Assembly (NCBI GenBank): GCA_036768485.1
Contig: JAVLUZ010000399.1
Location: 46,558-110,557, forward strand
Source of the DNA: Mermis nigrescens
Lineage: Eukaryota > Nematoda > Enoplea > Mermithida > Mermithidae
Direction: 5' to 3'
DNA: 64,000 nt
A model generated the notes under the pieces. The model did no database searches. It was not told the DNA's origin and was given only the letters and a program-made list of their open reading frames with translations. Position numbers and translations under genes: made by a program. Shown here one piece after another: positions 56,250-64,000 of the stretch (its first letter is position 1; each line of letters begins with the position of its first letter).

Positions 56250-56580
56250 AGTGAGAATGCTAATACATATATGTTACAGGCAAATAATCCGGTATAGGTA
56301 TGTACATACATGCAACCACACATAATAAAATTCAATCTTTCAATATGTGATTTCTAATTTTTATTTGTGTATGGATTATGCATCCGTGCAAGTATCTTTA
56401 AACGTAAGAAATTTAAAATTCATTCTATTCAATAAGGTCTTGCAAGATGTAAAATGGTCTGTAATAAGGTGCTCTTACATAAAATTTTTGATTTAGTTCA
56501 TTTTCGGACTTTATTAGTCTTACTTTCTTCCCTAAAATGTTCCCTATTTTCTATTCCGGACAGGAGTCTGTATCTAGCTG
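56250..56580. other. No gene seen
   Basis: AT-rich, downstream of the 56061-56246 exon. Confidence 0.35.
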
Positions 56581-56589
56581 ACCCGTCCC

Positions 56590-57400
56590 CCTGGCCTAGG
56601 CGGCTTCTAAATTTTGAAGGTTTGGAAGTGGCAAAAACCGCAAGAAAAACGTCAAAAACTTCATTCTGCAGGGAGTATTTTGCAGGCACGTAGCTGTGGG
56701 GGGACTGGGGGTCCGGCCCCAAAATTGGTGTTGGTCCCCCAAAGTAGGAGGGCCAGCTACGTAACTGGTATTTTGAGTTCTGGTCCATTTCATACTTTTC
56801 CTGAAAAAATATTTTTGGCAACAAAATTTATTTAAACCTTCGACCAATTGAGTACATACTGCAGTAGGCGTACATTAGCTCAGCATAATTATTGGGCTTT
56901 GAATCACACATTCCCATAGGGTTGAGGGGGTATTACCCCAACCTCAGGGTCGAGACTTGAATCACTGTCAGACGATTTTAAGCTATCAAAAATTTTCTGC
57001 ATGATTTTTGGATACAAAAGCAGCGAAATAGTAAAAGAAATTTCGGCGCTTCGCACCGACTATTACATTTCTGTTTTGTTTACCCATAAAATACCTAGAA
57101 TGAACTTAAAATGATCTGAAAAGTCAAAATTTTCGGCGAAATCTTATATTTTTTCCTTTCAAGAGTGACGAAACTAGTCATAATCACACATGGGCGTGGG
57201 GAAGGGGTATGCACCCCCAGAATTCAACTTTTGAAATTTTTTTTGCTTCTTTAGCGATTTTTTGATGCCATCGGATAGTGCTCGATGAGACACGTCGAAA
57301 AATGGTGTTTTTTCGCCATACCACCATTTTTAAGGCCATTTTTTGACCGTTGAAAATTTTTTCACCCCCCTTCCCCCAGAATTTTGGTGTTGCCCACAGT
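56590..57400. repeat. Mixed repeats including R1
   Basis: 56690-56765 shares GCAGGCACGTAGCT and CCCAAAATTGGTGTTGGTCC with 61289-61340 (inverted). 56890-57160 matches the interior of hAT-like copies A and B (ACATTCCCATAGGG, ATTTCGGCGCTTCGCACCGA). 57183-57398 is a near-complete R1 copy on the minus strand. Confidence 0.6.
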
Positions 57401-57547
57401 GGAACAAAAAGTAGTTAAAAATGCAGTTTTTCATATTAAAACGTGTTATTTGAGCCATTTTTCATATTTGACCAGCAAAAAAGGCTAGAACTCTAAATTT
57501 AGTGGTCCCAAATTTCGGGATTACCCCTAAACTTTCGACCTTGGGAA

Positions 57548-57690
57548 ACTATGGTTTGAATAGTATTAAATAGGCAAAAATCCCCAAAAAACATGGCAAA
57601 AGTTCGATTCTGGGGCTCATTCGATTTTGCGAGGAGTCCGCCAGATTCCTTCGGATCCAACCAAACCCCTCCACGCCCACGTGTGCGGCT
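57548..57690 (-). repeat. R1-related unit abutting a host exon
   Basis: CACACGTGGGCGTGGAGGGG on the minus strand begins an R1-type end directly after the codons DYLAA of the neighbouring frame. Confidence 0.5.
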
Positions 57691-57705
57691 AGGTAATCAA
57701 TGTAC

Positions 57706-57957
57706 GTTTTTAGTAATTGACTTTCGTCATTTATAAACACATAAAGCTTTGATTTCAATTGTAAAAGTAGCCTACTATTTTCTGTTTCCAACCGCTCAAG
57801 ATAGCGTTCGAAATGTGGCTTTAGCGACAAGGAACTATCATCGAAATCAAAGAGAGCAATGCTCTGAGAAGCCGACAAAACGCATTCTTCCATAGTAGGG
57901 AACAGGACATCAACTGCATCACTGCAGCCTTCCAGCTTACAAAGCTGCGAAACAGTT
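57706..57957 (-). CDS. Candidate host exon (gene on minus strand)
   Basis: Follows the acceptor TTTTATTTCAGTTAG. The frame reads TVSQLCKLEGCSDAVDVLFP, TMEECVLSASQSIALFDFDD, SSLSLKPHFERYLERLETEN and LKSKLYVFINDESQLLK. It leaves through a weak donor AAAAC|GTACA, or the exon has been broken by the R1-type unit beyond 57690. It joins the 58364-58159 exon in frame through a codon AA|A. The product is unknown; an amphipathic FERYLERLETENSRLLLQL may be helical. Confidence 0.5.
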
Positions 57958-58158
57958 CTAACTGAAATAAAAGTTCTTAGAAGTTTATTATTAATTGCGC
58001 CATAGGTCGATATGCTCAAGGCAAAAACAATTATGTGAAGCTGTAAAATTTTTCGCAGTAATGTATAATTAGGTAGATAAAATTTTATTTTAAGTTGCAT
58101 TTGATAAAGTATGACATCTTCGAACCGAGATAAAGCCAACTTCGCTCATTAAACTCAC

Positions 58159-58364
58159 TTTAAAGTATGAAGCAGTGAAAAAGCATTGTCATAATATTCA
58201 ACAGTATAACATTTTAATTTTACCTGGTTTTCAAGATTTCTAAAAAAGTTTAGTTGGCACAATTGAGCTACATATTTATGTATTTGAGGAAAAAACATAG
58301 CAGTGCAACGCGGGTAGTGTACAAGTTCTGGAGGGACTTGGTCCAAATCTGAGCAAAAGTCCAT
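58159..58364 (-). CDS. Candidate host exon (gene on minus strand)
   Basis: Frame MDFCSDLDQVPPELVHYPRC, TAMFFPQIHKYVAQLCQLNF, FRNLENQVKLKCYTVEYYDN and AFSLLHTLK, with donor TTAAA|GTGAGT. The ATG at 58364 may be the start. An alternative acceptor GGATAAG|CTGAG just upstream would join it in phase to the exon ending near 60304. Intron to the next exon is about 200 bp. Not recognised. Confidence 0.5.
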
Positions 58365-58584
58365 CTCAGCTTATCCGTGGAATGGGCTTGCATAGAAGCT
58401 GGATGGCTTTATTCTGAAAGAATGAGAGAAATTGAAAATCGAACAAAATTTCCTTTTTACGCCAATTTTTAGCCCAACTAAATTCAAGCGATAAAAATCA
58501 GTCTTTGAGAGTATGTACGTGTGGAGAAATTGAAACTTTAACTTTTGCCCTGGTATTATGGCTTGGAGATCTGCGCAGCACTTT

Positions 58585-59385
58585 GAATTATGGGGTGGGG
58601 ATCAGTGTATTTTTGTGTAAGGTGCGTTTGTACATGTACAAAGATGGTCACTAAAGTCTTTGTACATTTTATACATGCAAATTTTTGTGTACTGAATGGT
58701 ACAGTAGCGATTTTAGTGTGGTAAAGCGGGGTTTTTCGACCTTTGGTAGTGTATTTTAGCTAATTTCTAGGTTTCTGACCCAAAAATTACTGAAAATAGT
58801 CTAAAAAACGGTGCGAAGCGAAATGGGACGTTTTGGCGCCACATTCATTGTAATATTATTAATTATTTACATTTCATATTTTAAAGTATAATACAGATTC
58901 TGGAAGCTCATTCAATTTTCTACGTGATGGTATAAATTACGGTTAAAATATCTCTGAATTTAGTGAGATAATTAAATCCATCTAAAAATACACTGGATTT
59001 TCTACTGTTTTTCAGTCGTGCACAAATGAACACTCATCGAATCGAAAAGAACAATATGCTATTTCGTAGCTTGTAGAACCTGCTTTCTGGATATATAATA
59101 TATTTTAAAATTGCTTCGAAATTAATTTAATTGGAATAATCAATTAGTTGCTGGCGCTAGAACGGCGGCACCAAAGCGTCGTATACCCGGTGCGAAGCGC
59201 CAAAAAATTTGTCATTTTTCCACGCGCCGAAATTTTTTTTTGAATTTTACACCTTTTTACGGTTTTTGTCTTCCGAAAAATCTTTGTGCATGTACAAATA
59301 AGGTCCTGAAAAGTCTTTGTACATCAGGAAAAATCTTTGCCGAATACAAAAAAAACCGTCGTGGGGAGGGGATACATCCATACTC
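58585..59385 (-). repeat. R4 repeat copies
   Basis: 58600-58830 and 59165-59385 carry CTTTGTACATTTTATACATG, GTGGTAAAGCGGGGTTTTTC, CGGTGCGAAGCGCCAAAAAA and CTTTGCCGAATACAAAAAAA, matching the interior of the hAT-like copies A and B. 58830-59160 between them shows nothing. Confidence 0.6.
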
Positions 59386-59735
59386 CCATGTCTAAGGCTA
59401 ATAAAGATGCTAACATATTTTTCTATGATAAAACTCTACTAAAGACGTTTATCGGTCATTTGAACAACTAATTTGACTCTAAAGGATTGAAGCTGATTTC
59501 TCACACCATTTCATCAAATGTCTTCAAATAGCTATCGTTTTAATGCAGAAATTTTAATGCAAAAAATAGCATTTTCAAGCGAGTTTGACAGCAAAAAACT
59601 ATAGTAAAAATCATGGATTCGATTTTACCCCTCACTGGCCAATCTGACCTTGTGCATCTACAGTCAGCCCTCTTCCCCCCAAGAACACGTATGGTCAAGG
59701 TATCTCGAGAACCATATACAAAAATCAGTTAAATA

Positions 59736-60247
59736 CAGTATAACTCAGCAATAAGACACCCTGGATATGACTCTTCGGCTTCTAAGATGCAAAAACCTCT
59801 GGTTCCAGTCATCTATAATGCATAAGTTATAGTAGAAATTCACCTATTAGACACTCGGCTGATAGACTATAAGACGCAGCTGACCAGTTCCCATTGAATA
59901 TACTTAAACATATAAAGCAATGTCTACAAAACGCATGAGTAAAGGACGTGGGCATCTCGGCTATAAAACGCGGCAACATCGGCTACAAGAAGCGATTACT
60001 TGAACTAATCAGTAAATGTCTGTGGACAAATGTGAAATTCTGTACTGCTTTTTCTGCAAATAATGTTACATTTAAAAGAAGTGTGAAGTACAATGCATGA
60101 ATGTTTCGATAACAGTCTATTTCCATTGAACTCCTTAATAAGTACCTTTTTTCAAGCAAACCACAACCTTGCTTACAAGACTCACTCGGCTATAAGACGC
60201 ATTTAAGCCTGGTCCCAAAGGGGGTGTCTTATATACGAGATCGACTG
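59736..60247. mobile_element. Pogo-like MITE (TA duplication)
   Basis: Left CAGTATAACTCAGCAATAAG + ACACCC pairs with the inverted right end CAGTCGATCTCGTATATAAG + ACACCC. TA flanks both sides. Inside, CTCGGCTATAAAACGCGG-type words recur about five times. No transposase frame. Confidence 0.6.
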
Positions 60248-60291
60248 TATATCGATTCATCAAATATATATACGTTAAAGAATGAGTGCAT

Positions 60292-60534
60292 TCAGTACAG
60301 ATTACCGAATTCGTCGTATTCCGCTTTCCTTGAATCGTACACAATGATCCTGATGAAGGTTTGCGACATTTCCTTCGCACTCGCACTACTGCGAGGAAAG
60401 AACAAGTAGGAATCGTCCGCACTCAGCGATGACGTTGTGGCACACTGTGAAACACCGTAATCGACACATAAATCGTTGATACGCTTCTTTTCGCCGCCTT
60501 CAAACTCGAAATTACCTTGTCTTAACTTAATACA
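60292..60534 (-). CDS. Candidate host exon (gene on minus strand)
   Basis: Open for 80 codons from the acceptor AATACTTAG: CIKLRQGNFEFEGGEKKRIN, DLCVDYGVSQCATTSSLSAD, DSYLFFPRSSASAKEMSQTF and IRIIVYDSRKAEYDEFGNLY, then TGA at 60294-60292. A good donor TTCG|GTAATC near the end gives the alternative of splicing onward. The codon content is strongly coding-like and the other strand is a shadow. It joins 60583 in phase over a 48-nt intron. Not recognised. Confidence 0.55.
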   Translation of the reverse strand, partial: CIKLRQGNFEFEGGEKKRINDLCVDYGVSQCATTSSLSADDSYLFFPRSSASAKEMSQTFIRIIVYDSRKAEYDEFGNLY

Positions 60535-60582
60535 CTAAGTATTACACATTGAGATGACTATTAGTTAACAAGGAAGAAGTAC

Positions 60583-60823
60583 TTTTTCATAAATCCGACG
60601 ATCCACATCAACATCTGGTATGTCGCTGACGGAAAGAAGATCGATAACGTTTTCAGGAGATTTTCCACACAGTACATTTTTGAAAAAAGGTGAAAGCCCC
60701 CAAGGACCCAAGATTTACCATCTCCAAGCAAGATGAGGTGCGAAAACATTTTCATCAAAGTTGAATACACGCCATGATGGCGTAAAGGAGCATTGCACCG
60801 AGGAATACGGTGATTATCTTCAC
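60583..60823 (-). CDS. Candidate host exon(s) upstream of 60534
   Basis: The piece after CTTCTTTCCGTCAG (60633-60583) reads DIPDVDVDRRIYEK and splices to the next exon through GAAAAA|GTACTT. Upstream, the same frame reads LGPWGLSPFFKNVLCGKSPE and NVIDLLSVS back to a TAA near 60720. After the acceptor ATATTTCAG (60824) another frame reads EDNHRIPRCNAPLRHHGVYS. The exon structure is not settled, but the density of coding-like sequence is high. Confidence 0.35.
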
Positions 60824-60849
60824 CTGAAATATGGATAAAGGATTATATC

Positions 60850-61285
60850 AGTGGCGGACCTATGATTTTCCTAAAGGGGGAGGCGATACCCCAAACATTT
60901 CCAAAAACAAGTCCAAAAATTTGCCCTTCACGTGCGAAATGACATTCTTCGGCATTTTACATTGTCTACTTTTATTTAAAATCCCTTTCGACGCAACATT
61001 TCATAAAATTTAGAAATTTTTCACAATTTTGAGCGAACAAATCAATGAATTTCGTTGACTTTAGCTAAAATCCGGCGCGCCGCGCCAAAAAATTTGTAAA
61101 ATTTAGACTGAAGGACATTTAGAAGCTTGATTTACTGTTAAATTTCCTGTTTGTAGCATCTGACGCCGAACGTCGAATATTGTTTAAGACATGCTTTAAA
61201 TAGATGAAATCTATGCTGAAATAGTTGTTTCTGCTCTTGAAATTGTTTTGAAGCAATTCCGAGAGCAAAAAATGGCTTCCAGGCG
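60850..61285. other. No gene supported
   Basis: Starts with a CAGTGGCGGACC word typical of some TIR elements. An R7-like piece with CCGGCGCGCCGCGCC lies near 61070. Confidence 0.3.
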
Positions 61286-61288
61286 GGC

Positions 61289-61703
61289 ACGTAGCTAGCC
61301 GTCCTATTTTGGGGGAACCAACACCAATTTTGGAGGACTAAGCCCAAAAAGTCCTCCAAAAATAGCAAAAAATAACGTTTCAAAACTTCTATTTTTTCGA
61401 TTTTTCTGAATTTTTGGGGGTCCGAACCACATGTGGGCGTGGGGGGGGTTTGGGGAGGTATGCAACCCCCAGAAGTTGAAATACCCCCAGAATTCAATTT
61501 TTGAAATTTTTTTTGCTATTTTAGCGATTTTTTGATGCCATTGGATAGTGCTCGATGAGAAACGTCGAAAAATGTTGTTTTTTCGTCATACGACCACTTT
61601 TAAGACTATTTTTTGACCTTAAAAATTCTTTCACCCCCAGAATTTCGGTGCTGCCCACCTATGGTCCGAACCCCCGCCCCATCCCTCCCAGAGATACGTG
61701 CCT
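61289..61703. mobile_element. Small TIR element containing an R1 copy
   Basis: GGGCACGTAGCTAG at the left pairs with TACGTGCCT at the right. Flanks GCTTCCAG and GCTTCTAG match at 7 of 8. 61426-61661 is an R1 copy on the minus strand. Confidence 0.4.
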
Positions 61704-61889
61704 GCTTCTAGATCATAAAAAAAGTAAATAAACGTCTTTAATAGGCATTATACAGCGCAGTTATGATTTGAGAAATTATGGACACTGACGGCCAAAAATC
61801 ATTGCAAATTACATATCCATTCTTTATCACGCCAAATATTTTTGGCCAGCAACCAAAGATGCTCCGATGAAACAAAATGGATGAATATA

Positions 61890-62095
61890 CTTGGGATTAT
61901 GTATCATTAAGGACATAAAAGGAGGGGAAGAGAAAAGTTACCTTAGAATGCATACGAAAGTCGAAAAATTTAATTTTTTTGAAAAATCGGGGGGGGGTCA
62001 AAACTTTTCTGGCTTTTGGAGGGATTCTTTTGGAGAGACCAGCTTTGGGGGAGGGGATCCTCCCATCCCCTGTTACATGTCTGAGCAAACACATA
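61890..62095 (-). repeat. R9 repeat copy
   Basis: GGGGGGGGTCAAAACTTTTC, then CCATCCCCTGTTACATG. Confidence 0.5.
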
Positions 62096-62431
62096 CGGTA
62101 ACATGTAGCAATAATGACAGCAGCCCACGAATAAGGAAAACAATTGTGTTCTGAACATCAGCATTATCTTTTTTTTAATCAAGACAAAGTAACCATATTT
62201 CAACAAATCTAATGTGTTTAGTGTAAACTTAATGCAACTACTGGCATTACGGCGAACATTTTTTTACATTTTCAAACATTTTGGAAAATATTTTGAAAAA
62301 TTCACGTTTTGCAACGCTCTGGCAGTAAAATAAATTCGTAGCGTAAACTACTTTACACCTCAACAATAATTACGTGAAAAAATACGAATATCATTCCTTA
62401 CCGTTGAGTGCTTTAAACAATGTCTGTGCAA
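62096..62431. other. No gene seen
   Basis: AT-rich intergenic or intronic sequence. Confidence 0.35.
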
Positions 62432-62704
62432 CTAATTAGTGACTACTTTTTGCCACCAACCTTCAAAAATAGGCACAATATGTTGATCTTGCACAAGGCC
62501 ACTTTCGAAAACATCTCTCACTAGTGTAGCATATTCATTGATTAAGCCGGAGCCCAAACCCGGTTCGCCGGAGAACTTCACGTACAAAGTACGGTACAAA
62601 AAATCTACAATTAAGAAGAACATTCCATACGCTAAATAAAACAATAAATTACCAGCAAACATAGAAATATACATTATTGCGATTCTATTTGAAACCCTTT
62701 TCAT
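62432..62704 (-). CDS. Candidate host exon or 90-residue ORF
   Basis: Frame MKRVSNRIAIMYISMFAGNL, LFYLAYGMFFLIVDFLYRTL, YVKFSGEPGLGSGLINEYAT, LVRDVFESGLVQDQHIVPIF and EGWWQKVVTN, then TAG. The first 35 residues are hydrophobic and AT-rich. The rest is coding-like and follows a possible acceptor TTCTTCTTAATTGTAG inside the frame, so the true exon may start near YRTLYVKF. The stretch VKFSGEPGLGSGLINEYATL weakly recalls the opening of HECT ubiquitin-ligase domains; this is not enough for a call. Confidence 0.4.
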   Translation of the reverse strand: MKRVSNRIAIMYISMFAGNLLFYLAYGMFFLIVDFLYRTLYVKFSGEPGLGSGLINEYATLVRDVFESGLVQDQHIVPIFEGWWQKVVTN

Positions 62705-63133
62705 AATTTTTTCAAGAAGTCATTAATATAAAAAATAAAAAGAAAAATATACAAAGGAAAGAAAAATCAGAAGAAAAAGTAAATTACTAGAATAAAATGA
62801 AAAATATATATAAATGAGAGGCGTGCTATCATAAAAACAACTATAAGACATTAGAATAGCGCAAGTTCCTAAAAAGAATTATTATGACATATTTCAAATT
62901 TTCTGAGGCAAAAAGCCGAAACCTCGAAATTTTTAGGCTTAAGAATATGTAAATCAAACACCATGAATTAAGTGAAGAGTAAATAAAGAGAGAAAACGAC
63001 AGCACAGGAAAAATTAAAGAAATTGAATACATCTAATTAAGCTGAGAACATGAAGCATTTTTACTAAAAATTAAGGAAAATTCAAAAAACATTATTAAAA
63101 ATATTGCACTTTTGAAACCCAAATTTTATGGAC
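62705..63133. other. Intron-like, AT-rich
   Basis: Pyrimidine-rich on the minus strand, with no coding-like frame. Confidence 0.35.
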
Positions 63134-63202
63134 CTGAAGATGTCTTTCGACAAAAATTCAATGTCGACTCCATCAAGCATTTCCGTTACGATTAGACGCT
63201 GA
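63134..63202 (-). CDS. Candidate host exon (gene on minus strand)
   Basis: 69 bases between an acceptor GTTTCTAAAG and a donor TTCAG|GTCCAT, open as QRLIVTEMLDGVDIEFLSKD, then IF. The frame stays open past the donor as RSIKFGFQKCNIF. Too short for a family call. Confidence 0.35.
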
Positions 63203-63539
63203 CTTTAGAAACCGTTGTACGATATTTGGGGTCCGAGTTATTGTGATTTTATAGCAAAACTGTTTGATTATGCTTGATAATATTTTATTACCCTCAATGA
63301 TAAAGCTTTTCTCCAAAGACTAAAAACTTTAGCATTCCATGCACACGAATCGAGAAAATGTTTTCATTTACCATCACAATTTGAGTGTTAATCTATAAAA
63401 AAATTTTCCTTAAAAATTAAGCCATGTAATTTTAAAACAAAAGCTTAGATTTTCTGAAAAAAACAAAATGGAAGAAATTTCATTTACGAACATGTAATAT
63501 TTCAGCTGCCAACTTTGTTTACAATAAAGTAACCTTATA

Positions 63540-63900
63540 CAGTGTGCTGTGTTTCATATGGAGATGGGCATGCTCAGGTTTTTCAGGGTCAAATAACTTC
63601 CCTGGAACCTGGAGGTCAGTAAAAGAGCTTTTCCGGGCCGAAATGACATAACAAACTGGAATCATAAATATTAAGATAGCATTAAAATATGTTGTTCTAC
63701 AGTTCTTGGTCAATTTTGAGCATTTTTAAAGACGATATTCAATTTTGATCCATTTTTATTCATTTTGCCTCACTTTCTCCAGAAATTTTTCAAAACTCTT
63801 GCGGAATTGCTTCACCTTCCCTGTGGGGTTGTAGGGTTGCTCAGCCGCCCAAGGTCAAGTCACTTGACTATAAACTGACCCTATGCCCATGTATGGTACG
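63540..63900 (+). repeat. R8 repeat copy
   Basis: GAGCTTTTCCGGGCCGAAAT, GTTCTTGGTCAATTTTGAGC and TTTTGATCCATTTTTATTC, as at 45835 and 48545. 63203-63539 and 63901-64000 show nothing else. Confidence 0.55.
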
Positions 63901-64000
63901 GTAACGTTTATTCAAGAAACAGAAACACCCTTTCCATACTCGTATGTGCATTTTATTACATAATTGTCTTTTCCCGTAACTTATATGTAAGAACACATTA

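Noticed and set aside
57549..58139. Single 196-codon ORF as one exon
   Set aside because: Its first third (from 58139) reads AT-rich intron-like sequence before a good acceptor, and its last third enters an R1-type repeat. Only 57957-57706 is kept.

Overview
The window is AT-rich eukaryotic DNA, most likely from an arthropod or a similar invertebrate. No bacterial-style gene blocks, operons or ribosome binding sites are seen. Coding sequence occurs as short blocks bordered by GT..AG splice signals, with some very short introns, and most of the rest is decayed and nested transposable elements (TEs). The species cannot be named from sequence alone.

TE layout. A Gypsy-like gag runs off the left edge (1-778, minus). 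It is followed by a LINE 3' end (1741-2215) and tRNA-derived SINE-like repeats (3.2-3.5 kb). Many terminal-inverted-repeat (TIR) elements have boundaries that can be read from target-site duplications (TSDs). hAT-like elements with about 8-bp TSDs lie at 3836-6194, 9087-12791, 18978-20917 (with a further one inside at 19515-20658), 25821-26485, 31628-36342 (enclosing another at 33191-35775) and 46104-47000. A Mutator-like element with a 9-bp TSD lies at 32380-33073. Tc1/mariner- and pogo-like MITEs with TA duplications lie at 52464-53054 and 59736-60247. A Penelope GIY-YIG remnant sits between inverted repeats at 7538-8274. A 6.3-kb compound foldback occupies 15031-21302. A decayed rve-integrase-type gene is split over 54706-53207.

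Repeat families. The dominant family, here called R1, is a roughly 240-bp element with G-rich/C-rich ends and more than 20 copies on both strands, often as facing pairs. Other families are named R2 (the foldback arms), R4 (carries a GCGCTTCGCGC hairpin), R7, R8, R9, R10 and R11. Minisatellites have periods of 51, 27, 59 and about 398 bp, and there is a dense GAAGTTC/GAACTTC array at 27.66-28.11 kb.

Host-gene islands. Repeat-poor stretches hold candidate exons of unrecognised genes: one exon at 26917-26688 (minus); a two-exon zinc-knuckle gene at 38342-39283 (plus); a tiny-intron gene start at 47475-47628 (plus); one exon at 56061-56246 (plus); and a series of minus-strand exons between 63202 and 57706 that could be one gene. 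The TEs do not act together as a pathway. The main story is layered insertion: each TSD dates an element as younger than its host, and the deepest stack (31.6-36.3 kb) has four levels.
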